A stretch of DNA of 19,056 nucleotides. It comes from JAEMQF01 sp031396305 (GTDB lineage Bacteria; Pseudomonadota; Gammaproteobacteria; Burkholderiales; Burkholderiaceae_C). How positions within the stretch are numbered: the first letter of the stretch is position 1; each line of letters starts with the position of its first letter. The translations under genes were made by a program, and so were the position numbers. A model generated the notes under the pieces. It was not told the DNA's origin, ran no database searches, and worked only from the letters and a program-made list of their open reading frames with translations. This document shows positions 6,212 to 13,525 of the stretch, piece after piece. Location: assembly GCA_031396305.1 (NCBI GenBank), contig JANNKM010000176.1:1-19056 (forward strand), in the 5' to 3' direction.

Positions 6212-7336
6212 ATGGACGCGTCAGCGAACACGCTCGGCAGCGTCGTCGTCTGGAGCGGCTTCGCACTCGCGTTCGTCTTCGGCGCGCTGGCGAACAAGAC
6301 CAACTTCTGCACCATGGGTGCGCTGTCGGACATCGTGAACATGGGCCATTGGGGCCGCATGCGCATGTGGCTGCTGGCCATGGCGGTGGCGATTCTGGGT
6401 GCGAGCGCCCTCGCCTACAGCGGCCAGGTGGACTTGTCCAAGGCCGTGACGCAGCGCACCCAGTTGTCGTGGTTGTCGCTGTTGCTCGGCGGGCTGCTCT
6501 TCGGTGTGGGCATGACGCTCGGCGGCGGCTGCGCCAACAAGAACCTGGTACGCGTGGGCGGGGGCAGCGTGCGCTCGATGGTCGTGCTGGTGTTCGTCGC
6601 GATCGCCGCCTACATGACGCTCAAGGGCCTGTTCGGTCAGTGGCGTGCGAGCCTGCTGGACCCTCTGGCGATCGATCTCGCGGCGCTCGGCTGGAAAGAC
6701 CAGAGCGTGGTCACGATGGTCTCGCGCCTGACGGGCCTGGCGCCGCGCGCCGCGCTGCTCGCCACTGCGGCGCTGCTGGTGCTGGCGTTGCTGGTGTTCG
6801 TGTTCAAGGACAAGCGCTTTCGCGCCAATCCGATGCAGGTGTTCGGCGCCATCGGGTTCGGCGCGCTCGTGGTGGCGGGCTGGTACGTCAGCGGACACCT
6901 GGGTTTTGGCGAAAACCCCGAGACGCTCGAGCACGGCTACTTCGGCACGAACTCGAGAACGATTGAATCGATGAGCTTCGTCGGACCACTCGCCTACGGG
7001 CTGGAGTTGCTGATGCTGTGGACCGACAAGTCGCTGCACGTCACGTTCGGCATTGCCAGCGTGCTGGGCATCGTGCTCGGCTCGGCCGCATATGCCTTGA
7101 GTGCGCGCAAGTTTCGCTGGGAGGGTTTCGCATCGCTCGTCGACCTGCGCAACCAGCTCGTCGGCGCGTTGCTGATGGGGTTCGGCGGCGTGACCGCCCT
7201 GGGCTGCACGATCGGCCAGGGGCTGTCGGGCATCTCGACGCTCGCGATCGGCTCGTTCATCGCGCTGGCCGGAATCATTGCCGGGTCGGTGGCGACGTTG
7301 AAGTACATGCTTTGGAGCGAGGAACGCAGCGGCTGA
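6212..7336 (+). CDS. YeeE/YedE-family sulfur-compound (thiosulfate-type) transporter
   Basis: This is a polytopic inner-membrane protein of the YeeE/YedE (DUF395) family, whose characterised member TsuA imports thiosulfate through a path lined by conserved cysteines. The protein is 374 residues with many hydrophobic segments, starting around residues 9-27. Conserved cysteines appear in NKTNFCTMGALSD (Cys33), GGGCANKNLVRVGGGS (Cys107) and GCTIGQGLSGIST (Cys332), matching the three family positions. The ribosome-binding site is weak (AGGC before ATG 6212). It follows tusA and dsrE2 after the long palindrome and precedes repeat copy B, so the three genes probably serve one sulfur-relay or import function. 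Its true substrate, whether thiosulfate, a persulfide or another sulfur species, cannot be read from sequence. Confidence 0.88.
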   Translation: MDASANTLGSVVVWSGFALAFVFGALANKTNFCTMGALSDIVNMGHWGRMRMWLLAMAVAILGASALAYSGQVDLSKAVTQRTQLSWLSLLLGGLLFGVGMTLGGGCANKNLVRVGGGSVRSMVVLVFVAIAAYMTLKGLFGQWRASLLDPLAIDLAALGWKDQSVVTMVSRLTGLAPRAALLATAALLVLALLVFVFKDKRFRANPMQVFGAIGFGALVVAGWYVSGHLGFGENPETLEHGYFGTNSRTIESMSFVGPLAYGLELLMLWTDKSLHVTFGIASVLGIVLGSAAYALSARKFRWEGFASLVDLRNQLVGALLMGFGGVTALGCTIGQGLSGISTLAIGSFIALAGIIAGSVATLKYMLWSEERSG

Positions 7337-7357
7337 GCGCCCCCAGGCCCCCTTGTA

Positions 7358-7434
7358 TGTCATCCCGGCGAACGCCGGGATCCAGGACGATGGAGCGCGG
7401 CACAGGGTGGACCCCGGCGTGCGCCGGGATGACA
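7358..7434 (+). repeat. Dispersed palindromic repeat, copy B
   Basis: It is bounded by TGTCATCCCG (7358-7367) and CGGGATGACA (7425-7434), the same ends as copies A and C. It lies in the opposite orientation to copy A and shares its flanks CCCCCTTGT and GTTGCTC. It sits between the convergent yeeE and persulfide dioxygenase genes, where its hairpin could also act on transcript ends. Confidence 0.75.
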
Positions 7435-7496
7435 GTTGCTCTGCCCAAAGGGGCGAGGGAGCGATACCGGCCTCAGCAGAAAAAACTGTCGAGCTT

Positions 7497-8609
7497 TCAG
7501 TCCGCCCCGCCTTCGACAGGCAGCAGATTCGCCCGCCAACGCAGCATGCCCCCGGCCAGGTTCGCCACCTGCGTGAAGCCGGCCTTGTTCAGCAGCACCG
7601 TCGCCTGGGCCGAGCGCGCGCCGGAGCGGCATACGGTGACGACCGGGCGTTCCCTGTCGATCTCGCCCGCGCTTGCGGCGAGCTGCGACAACGGTATCAG
7701 GCACGCGCCGTGGATGTGCCCGAGTGCGTCGGTGAACTCGTGCGGTTCGCGCACGTCGATGATCTGGATCGCGCTGCGCATATCGTTGGCCACCCCGCTG
7801 CCGTGGCTGCCGCCGATTCGCTCATCCAGCGCGGCAGGCTGAATCTCCCAGACCCCGCCGAAGGTGCTGGTCAGCGGCGCCCAATCCGGCTCCACCGCCG
7901 GTGTGGCGCCGCCGGCGGGCCGACCACACAGCAAATTGGCGGGCACGGCAATGTCGATCAGCTTCGGGTGCGGCAGGCCCAGGTTGTTCATGTAGCCGGT
8001 GAAGTCGGCTTCGTTGACATCGCCGCCCAGGCGCGGGTTGAAGCTTCGTTCTTCGGCCACACTCGTGACGGTGATGCCGCGATAGTCGTGCGCCGGGTAC
8101 AGCAGGCATGTTGCCGGCAGCGTCAGGATCTGCTCGCGCACCGAGTGGTACAGCAGGCTCGCGCTGCCTTGCTGGAAATCGGTGCGGCCACAACCGCGGA
8201 TGAGCAGGCTGTCACCGGTGAACGCCATGCTCTTGTCGTCGAGCACAAAGGTCAGGCAGCCGTTGGTGTGGCCCGGCGTTGCCCGAACCTCGAGGTGGCG
8301 GCTGCCGAACCCGACCCGATCGCCATGGCGCAGCAGCCGATCCGCATTCGCCGCAGCCGACGCCTGCGACAACAGAATCTGGCTCGCACAGCGCTGCTTC
8401 AACAGCCAGGCGCCCGTCACATGATCCGCATGCACATGCGTGTCCAGCGTCGCGACCAGGCGCAGCCCGAGTTCGCGCAGCAGGGCCACATCACGGCGCG
8501 CGTTCTCGAACACAGGCTCGATGATCAGCGCCTCGCCGGAGTCGCCGTCACCGAGCAGGTAGGTGTAGGTCGAGGAAGTCGGGTCGAAGAGCTGGCGAAA
8601 CACAAACAT
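7497..8609 (-). CDS. Persulfide dioxygenase (ETHE1-like) fused to a rhodanese domain
   Basis: The N-terminal domain should oxidise glutathione persulfide to sulfite with O2, and the rhodanese domain transfers sulfane sulfur between thiosulfate, glutathione and persulfide. The protein is 370 residues. The metallo-beta-lactamase half shows THVHADHVTG with His58, His60, Asp62 and His63, then ATPGHTNGC and FTGDSLLIRGCGRTDF, the ETHE1-type signature. The C-terminal rhodanese half has IIDVREPHEF and the catalytic loop CRSGAR with Cys327. GGAGT precedes the ATG. Fusions of this kind are known from Burkholderia (PRF) and resemble CstB. It probably shares a transcript with the DUF2798 gene 46 bp upstream. 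Its place beside sulfide dehydrogenase suggests it disposes of persulfide formed during sulfide oxidation. Confidence 0.93.
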   Translation of the reverse strand: MFVFRQLFDPTSSTYTYLLGDGDSGEALIIEPVFENARRDVALLRELGLRLVATLDTHVHADHVTGAWLLKQRCASQILLSQASAAANADRLLRHGDRVGFGSRHLEVRATPGHTNGCLTFVLDDKSMAFTGDSLLIRGCGRTDFQQGSASLLYHSVREQILTLPATCLLYPAHDYRGITVTSVAEERSFNPRLGGDVNEADFTGYMNNLGLPHPKLIDIAVPANLLCGRPAGGATPAVEPDWAPLTSTFGGVWEIQPAALDERIGGSHGSGVANDMRSAIQIIDVREPHEFTDALGHIHGACLIPLSQLAASAGEIDRERPVVTVCRSGARSAQATVLLNKAGFTQVANLAGGMLRWRANLLPVEGGAD

Positions 8610-8655
8610 GGTCTTGACTCCGTAAGTGCGAATGCGCGTCGCCGACTAGCCCGCG

Positions 8656-8889
8656 TCAGGGCAGGTGCACGAAACGCGCGGTGAGCCGGCGCGCGAGTGG
8701 CGCGAGGAAATAGATCACCGGCACCGCCACGCAGTAGGCCACGACGAACGCCTGCGCCCACAAGCGCATGAAGTTCGCCGGCCAGCCGACGTTGACGGTC
8801 GTGATGACGAAAGTCATGAGGAAAACCATCATCGCCGCCATCAGCAGCGAGAACACCAGGTGAAAACGGGACTTGGGCAGCTTGTTCAT
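8656..8889 (-). CDS. DUF2798 small membrane protein
   Basis: This is a small integral membrane protein of unknown function. ATG 8889 gives 77 residues; a TTG at 8904 would add five. Neither start has a clear ribosome-binding site. Two hydrophobic segments are present, about residues 9-30 (HLVFSLLMAAMMVFLMTFVI) and 46-64 (WAQAFVVAYCVAVPVIYFLA). The pattern RFHxVFSLLMA, LMTFVIT, N-G and a C-terminal AP-ARR matches DUF2798. It lies directly upstream of the persulfide dioxygenase gene on the same strand. The family assignment is good. No function is proposed. Confidence 0.75.
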   Translation of the reverse strand: MNKLPKSRFHLVFSLLMAAMMVFLMTFVITTVNVGWPANFMRLWAQAFVVAYCVAVPVIYFLAPLARRLTARFVHLP

Positions 8890-8965
8890 GTACCGGCGAT
8901 TCAAAGCGGGGTTGAATTCTCACCGCTCGGCGCGAGGCGCGCCCCGGTGCACCGAGCGCGTCGAT

Positions 8966-8979
8966 TTGACGCAACGCAA
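8966..8979 (+). promoter_or_regulatory. FNR/ANR-like box and -10 upstream of uspA
   Basis: TTGAC-GCAA-CGCAA matches the FNR pattern TTGAT-N4-ATCAA at 7 of 10 positions with exact spacing. A possible -10, TACCCT at 9001-9006, starts 21 bp after the box, the same gap seen between the perfect box at 14383 and its candidate -10. This fits a class II activated promoter for uspA. The second half-site is poor, so this is tentative. Confidence 0.42.
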
Positions 8980-9032
8980 GGCTTGCGCGCCATGCCGGCG
9001 TACCCTTGGTCCAGACTTGCAAGGAGGCCCGC

Positions 9033-9476
9033 ATGTTCAAGCACCTCATGATTCCCGTTGACGGGACCGATCTCGCCGAGCGCGCCATTCAGTCCGGCAT
9101 CGCATTGGCAAAGCAGCTCGATGCGAGCATCACGGCGTTCATTGCCGAGCCTCCCGCGCCGCCGCCGGCACCGGGCCACGGCGCATTGCGTCATGCGCAC
9201 GAGCAGGAGCAGCACAACCAGGCGACGGCCGAGCACGCCGCCAGCGTCTTGAGCAACTTCCAGCGCCGCGCCGCCGAGGCCGGAGTGCCATTCAAAGGCG
9301 TACACGCCCAGGCCTACCGGATCGACGAAGCGATCGCCGAGACCGCGCTGGAGCAGGGCTGCGACATGATCGTGATGGTGACACACGGCCGCGGCCTGTT
9401 CGGTGAGCTGCTGTTCGGCTCGCGCACGAAGGGCGTGATGGCGCTGAGCAAAGTCCCGCTTCTCGTTTTGCATTGA
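9033..9476 (+). CDS. Universal stress protein UspA family
   Basis: This is a single-domain cytoplasmic Usp protein, typically induced by stress or oxygen limitation. ATG 9033 is set by AAGGAGG at 9021-9027 and gives 147 residues, a normal length. The N-terminus MFKHLMIPVDGTDLAERAI and the C-terminal nucleotide-binding loop (THGRGLFGELLFGSRTKGV, residues 117-135, with Gly119, Gly129 and Ser130) followed by VPLLVLH are standard. A Pro- and His-rich insert (about residues 47-70) follows the second strand. The gene is followed by a zinc-finger regulator and lies opposite DUF2798. A possible FNR-type box upstream would fit low-oxygen induction. What it binds or protects is unknown. Confidence 0.92.
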   Translation: MFKHLMIPVDGTDLAERAIQSGIALAKQLDASITAFIAEPPAPPPAPGHGALRHAHEQEQHNQATAEHAASVLSNFQRRAAEAGVPFKGVHAQAYRIDEAIAETALEQGCDMIVMVTHGRGLFGELLFGSRTKGVMALSKVPLLVLH

Positions 9477-9489
9477 TACGAGTCACTCC

Positions 9490-9843
9490 ATGACCCCCCA
9501 GAATCTTTCCTCATTTCGGCATCGGCTGCTCGCGCGCGCCGCGAGCCTGCGCGCCGACGTGGCGCAGCACCGCGATCAACTCGTCGAGCCGGCGGCCGCC
9601 ACCGGCAACAGCTTCATCGCCGGCTCCGAAGGCGCCGTCGCGGACGCCGACGATGAACGCGAAGTGGCGCTGCTGCGCCGCGCGCAGCACGAACTCGACG
9701 CAGTCAGCGCCGCATTGATACGGCTCGAAGGCACGCGCTTCGGCGAGTGCGAACGCTGCGGCTCGCAGATCGGGCTGCGCAGGCTGGAGGCACTGCCCGA
9801 AGCGCGGCTGTGCCTGGAGTGCCAGAGCGCCGCGGAGCGTTGA
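9490..9843 (+). CDS. DksA/TraR-type zinc-finger protein
   Basis: This is a small protein related to RNA-polymerase-binding DksA/TraR factors. It has 117 residues: a helical N-terminal part containing LLARAASLRADVAQHRDQL, an acidic segment DADDERE, and a C-terminal four-cysteine zinc finger with Cys87, Cys90, Cys108 and Cys111 (ECERCG and LCLECQ). The acidic tip resembles the DxxDxA motif that DksA inserts into the polymerase channel. It starts 13 bp after uspA, so co-transcription is likely. It is shorter than canonical DksA (about 150 residues). No strong ribosome-binding site is visible. Whether it acts with ppGpp cannot be told. Confidence 0.87.
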   Translation: MTPQNLSSFRHRLLARAASLRADVAQHRDQLVEPAAATGNSFIAGSEGAVADADDEREVALLRRAQHELDAVSAALIRLEGTRFGECERCGSQIGLRRLEALPEARLCLECQSAAER

Positions 9844-9935
9844 TCCGGTCCTCAAAGCCGGGGGGCCTGGCGTTGCATTAAGCTGCGCGGGTCGTGCGGC
9901 CACCGGTCGCGCGGCCAAGCTTTCTGCGAGGCCCC

Positions 9936-10319
9936 TTGACACTGAACGAGCACACCCGCCGCATCCTCTGGTTCACGGCAGGCGGCCTGGCGATCCTGTT
10001 GGCCGTGGTGGGGCTGTTCCTGCCGCTGCTGCCGACCGTGCCTTTCCTGTTGTTCGCGGCGTTCTGCTTCTCGCGCAGTTGCGTGCGCTGTGAACGCTGG
10101 ATGCTTGACCACCCGCGCCTCGGCCCGCCCATCCGCGACTGGCGCGAGCACCATGCGGTGTCGTTGCGCGTCAAGCAGTTCGCGATTTCGATGATGGCGT
10201 TCAGCAGCGCCGGATCGTGGTGGGTGTTGCCGTCGCCGTGGCGTTGGCTGCCGGCGTTGGTGTGCACCGCGATCGCCTGGTGGCTCTGGCGCCTGCCGAC
10301 ACGCGAACCCGCGGCTTGA
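9936..10319 (+). CDS. DUF454 (YbaN-like) inner-membrane protein
   Basis: This is a small polytopic membrane protein of unknown function. A TTG at 9936 preceded by GAGG (9928-9931) gives 127 residues. A GTG at 9894 would add 14 residues, rich in Pro and Arg, that do not look like the family. The diagnostic DUF454 block GLFLPLLPTVPFLLFAAFC (residues 26-44) is followed by FSRS, a WMLDHPRLGPPIRDW segment and two further hydrophobic stretches. There is no clear functional link to its neighbours. It lies 92 bp after the zinc-finger gene on the same strand. The family call is good and the start is uncertain. Confidence 0.8.
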   Translation: MTLNEHTRRILWFTAGGLAILLAVVGLFLPLLPTVPFLLFAAFCFSRSCVRCERWMLDHPRLGPPIRDWREHHAVSLRVKQFAISMMAFSSAGSWWVLPSPWRWLPALVCTAIAWWLWRLPTREPAA

Positions 10320-10354
10320 AGGCGCGGCGCCGCGTGGTGGCTGGCCGACCCGCG

Positions 10355-11205
10355 TCAAGCCTCCAGCGTCGCCCCGTGCTCGGACACCGCGACCTGCCAG
10401 CCCAGTTCGTCCTTGATGCGCAGGCGCAATGCGTCTGCCGCGGCGGGTTCGCCGTGCACGACGAAGGTTCGCTCGGGTGGCGCCTCGAAACCGCGCAGCC
10501 AATGCATCAGGCCGTCGGCGTCGGCGTGGCCGGAAAAGCCTTCGAGGTGACTGACCTCGCACTTCACGGCGAAATACTCGCCGTGGATCTTCACCTCGCG
10601 CGCCCCCCCGATCAGGTTCGCGCCGCGCGTGCCGCTCACCTGGAAGCCGGGGCAGACGATCGCGTTGCGAGGGTTCGGCGCCGCACCAGCAGCAGCGCCT
10701 GCGCGCGCCCGACGGCGAACGACGGCAGCAGCACGCTGCCGCCGCGCCGCACCGTCGTCATCACGCCCCAGGTCGCCCGATAACACCAGCGTGCGCCCCG
10801 CGGCGCGCAAGCTCAGCGCGTTCGCACCCAGCAGGTGGCCCACCGGCGTAAAGCCGACCACCGCGTCGCCCACCCGCACCGTGCGCCCGGCAGGACGGCA
10901 CTCATCCTGGCAATCGCGCGTTTTGCATCGGTCACGCCATACAGCGGCAGCGCCGGTGCATGCCGCGACCAGCCGCCACGATTCGCGCGCCGCGCGTCTT
11001 CTTCCTGCAAATGCGCGCTGTCGAGCAACAGCACTTCGGCGCGCCTGCGTCGCGTAGACGGGACCCTTGAAGCCGTGTTTGACCAGCGCCGGCAGCCAGC
11101 CGCTTTGGTCGAGGTGGGCGTGGCTCAGCATGACGGCGTCGATGCTCGTCGGCGGCACCCCGCGTTGCGGCGCGGCAGCAGTTTCCGGCTCGCCGCCTTG
11201 ATGTA
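10355..11205 (-). pseudogene. Decayed MBL-fold RNA-metabolising hydrolase (beta-CASP/RMMBL type)
   Basis: Pieces of one metallo-beta-lactamase/beta-CASP protein occur in order but in different minus-strand frames. First comes SIDAVMLSHAHLDQSGWLP and KHGFKGPVYAT (about 11040-11150). LLLDSAHLQEEDARRANR follows (about 10975-11035), then VGFTPVGHLLGANALS and LVLSGDLGRDD, then GGSVLLPSFAVGRAQALLL in a shifted frame. The RMMBL C-terminus follows, with VKIHGEYFAVKCEV, GFSGHADADGL and TFVVHGEPAAADALR. Compared with the usual 450 or so residues, the extreme N-terminus is missing, the part between SGDLGRDD and GGSVLLPSF is deleted, and the beta-CASP segment is largely gone. The zinc motif reads HAHLDQ rather than HxHxDH. 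Several frameshifts plus deletions make function very unlikely. The left boundary near 11205 is approximate. Confidence 0.8.
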
Positions 11206-11229
11206 GCTCAGACCGCCGCAGCGCCCGGT

Positions 11230-11244
11230 CTGCCACAGTGGCAG
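11230..11244. other. 15-nt perfect palindrome next to the ccoI start
   Basis: CTGCCAC-A-GTGGCAG is perfectly symmetric and ends one base before the GTG at 11246. It may be a protein-binding site or a hairpin that covers the translation start. Chance in GC-rich DNA is possible. Confidence 0.3.
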
Positions 11245-11245
11245 C

Positions 11246-13525
11246 GTGTCCGCTGCCTCGATTCCCGCCCCGCCTGCCCCGCCCGCCGGGCCACCCGTAG
11301 CCGCCGTTGCCGGTGCGGGCGTGGCCGAAGCGTCGCTGCGTCTGTCGGGCCTGCATTGCGCGGGCTGCTCCGGCAGCGTTGAGCGCGCACTGCGCGGTGT
11401 TGGCGGCGTGCGTGACGTGAGCGTCAACGCCGCGTCGCAGCGCGCCCAGGTGCGCTGGGACCCGGCGCGCACTGAAATCTCGGCGCTGCTCGAAGCAGTG
11501 CGCCGCGCCGGCTACGGCGCCACACTCGATGCAGTGGCCGCCGCGCGCGAGTTGCGCCGGGCCGAGAGCCGCACCGCGCTGTGGCGTGCGTTCGTCGCGG
11601 CGTTCTGCGCGATGCAGGTGATGATGCTTGCCGCGCCAGGGTATGTGGCTGAAGCCGGTGACATCGCCCCCGATCTGAAACAGCTGCTCGACTGGGGTGG
11701 CTGGCTGATGACGCTGCCGGTGCTGCTGTTCTCCGCCGCGCCTTTCTTCGGCGGCGCGTGGCGTTCGCTGCGCAACCGCCGCATCGGCATGGACGTGCCG
11801 GTGGCCCTGGGCATTGCCGTCACCTTCGTTGCGAGCACCGGCGCGGCGTTCTCGCCTTCGGGAGTGTTCGGCGACGCGGTCTACTTCGACTCGCTGACGA
11901 TGTTCGTCAGCTTCCTGCTGCTCGGCCGCTGGTTCGAGATGCGCATGCGGCACCGCGCGGCGCAAGCGCTGGAAGCCGCGACCGGTGCGATGCCTGAGAC
12001 CGCATTTCGCCTTCGCGGCGACGGCGGCACGGATGAAGTGCCCATCGATCAGTTGCGCGTCGGCGACAGGCTGCGCGTGCCGGTCGGTCAGGCGTTCCCC
12101 GCCGACGGCGTGGTGCTCGACGGGCAGAGCGTCGCCGACGAGTCGCTGCTCAGCGGCGAGTCCAATCCGGTGCGCAAGATCGCCGGCGCGAGCGTCGTCG
12201 GCGGCAGCATCAATCTCGGTGCGCCGCTCACGATGCGCGTCGAGCGCTGTGGCGCCGACACACGTTACGAGGCGATCGTCGGCCTGATGCGCGACGCGGC
12301 GACGCAGCGCCCTGCCAGCGCACGCTGGGCCGACCGCTGGGCCGGGCCGTTCCTGTGGGTGGTGTTGCTGCTGGCGGGTCTGGGCGCGCTGGCGTGGAGC
12401 TTCATCGACCCGCCGCGCGCGATCTGGGTCGCGGTGTCGGTGCTGATCGTCACCTGCCCCTGCGCGCTGTCGCTGGCCACGCCATCGGCGTTGCTCGCCG
12501 CGGCGCAGGCGCTGGCGCGGCGCGGCGTGCTGCTGCGGCACATCGACGCACTCGAACCGCTGGCCGCGATGCAACGCCTGTTCCTCGACAAGACCGGCAC
12601 GCTGACGACGCATCGGCCGCGGCTGGCGCGCATCGAGCGCCTGCCTGGCAGTGGCGACCTCAGCGAAAACGAACTGCTGCGCCTGGCGGCGACGCTGGCG
12701 TCCTGGTCCAGGCACCCGCTTTCGCTGGCGCTGTACGAAGCCGCGACACCGGGCGCGCGGCCCCTGATCTGGCACGAAGTGCGCGAACAGGCGGGCGCCG
12801 GCGTCGAAGCGATCGACGTGCTGGGTCGGCGCTGGCGACTCGGCGCCGCGCAGTGGGTGGGTGACCAGGGCGGCGACCAGGCTGGCACCCCGGCTACCGA
12901 CCCGAGCACCGGCAGTTCAACACTCCCAGACGATCCGGGCCTGCGCGTCAGCCTCAGCCGCGAAGGCTGCGCCCTGGCGCGCTTCACCTTTGACGAAACC
13001 CTGGTCGAGGGCGTGGCGCAGGCGCTGGCTGCGCTGCGCGACGACGGCGTGGCGCTGACGCTGCTGTCAGGCGACGCCCCGGCACGGGTACGGCGCCTGG
13101 CGCAGCGCCTGGGCATCGATGCGTCGCAGGCGATCGGCGGCGCGACACCGCAGCGCAAGCTGCTCGAAGTCGAGCTTGCACAAGCGCGCGGTGAAACCGT
13201 CGGCATGGTCGGCGACGGCATCAACGACGCCCCGGTGCTGGCGCGCGCCAACGTCTCGCTGGCGATGGGCGAAGGCGCGCTGCTGGCGCGTGCCAATGCC
13301 GACGCGGTGATTGTCTCGAACCGGCTGGAAGGCGTGGTGCATGCGCGCGCGCTCGCCAAGCGCACGCTGCGCGTGATTCGCCAGAACATCGCCTGGGCCG
13401 CGGTCTACAACGCCGTGTGCGTGCCGCTGGCGCTGCTCGGCGCGCTGCCACCATGGGCCGCGGGCCTGGGCATGGCAGCGAGTTCCTTGCTCGTGGTGGG
13501 CAACTCGCTGCGCTTGAACCGCTGA
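11246..13525 (+). CDS. ccoI: Copper-translocating P-type ATPase for cbb3 oxidase assembly
   Basis: CcoI (FixI) is an inner-membrane P1B-type ATPase that exports Cu(I) to the periplasm for insertion into cytochrome cbb3 oxidase. The protein is 759 residues. An HMA domain carries CAGC (Cys38 and Cys41 in LSGLHCAGCSGSVERAL). The transmembrane metal site is CPC at 404-406. The phosphorylation motif DKTGT has Asp448, and GDGIND lies at 656-661 before the last two helices. The Ala/Pro-rich N-terminus is short and lacks the extra cysteine-rich domain seen before HMA in many FixI/CcoI proteins. The GTG start at 11246 has no clear ribosome-binding site; a GTG at 11321 is an alternative. The 3' end overlaps the opposite-strand gene by 121 bp. 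The location before ccoS-N-O-Q-P-G supports CcoI rather than CopA. Confidence 0.92.
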   Translation: MSAASIPAPPAPPAGPPVAAVAGAGVAEASLRLSGLHCAGCSGSVERALRGVGGVRDVSVNAASQRAQVRWDPARTEISALLEAVRRAGYGATLDAVAAARELRRAESRTALWRAFVAAFCAMQVMMLAAPGYVAEAGDIAPDLKQLLDWGGWLMTLPVLLFSAAPFFGGAWRSLRNRRIGMDVPVALGIAVTFVASTGAAFSPSGVFGDAVYFDSLTMFVSFLLLGRWFEMRMRHRAAQALEAATGAMPETAFRLRGDGGTDEVPIDQLRVGDRLRVPVGQAFPADGVVLDGQSVADESLLSGESNPVRKIAGASVVGGSINLGAPLTMRVERCGADTRYEAIVGLMRDAATQRPASARWADRWAGPFLWVVLLLAGLGALAWSFIDPPRAIWVAVSVLIVTCPCALSLATPSALLAAAQALARRGVLLRHIDALEPLAAMQRLFLDKTGTLTTHRPRLARIERLPGSGDLSENELLRLAATLASWSRHPLSLALYEAATPGARPLIWHEVREQAGAGVEAIDVLGRRWRLGAAQWVGDQGGDQAGTPATDPSTGSSTLPDDPGLRVSLSREGCALARFTFDETLVEGVAQALAALRDDGVALTLLSGDAPARVRRLAQRLGIDASQAIGGATPQRKLLEVELAQARGETVGMVGDGINDAPVLARANVSLAMGEGALLARANADAVIVSNRLEGVVHARALAKRTLRVIRQNIAWAAVYNAVCVPLALLGALPPWAAGLGMAASSLLVVGNSLRLNR

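Noticed and set aside
6221..7363. 380-codon minus-strand frame opposite yeeE
   Set aside because: It is His/Arg/Gln-rich low-complexity translation antisense to a clear membrane transporter.
7353..8684. 443-codon plus-strand frame opposite the persulfide dioxygenase
   Set aside because: The minus strand encodes an intact ETHE1-rhodanese fusion with catalytic motifs; the plus frame starts in repeat B and has no domain.
10355..12775. 806-codon minus-strand open frame
   Set aside because: Only its last part corresponds to the decayed MBL hydrolase; most of it is the antisense of ccoI.
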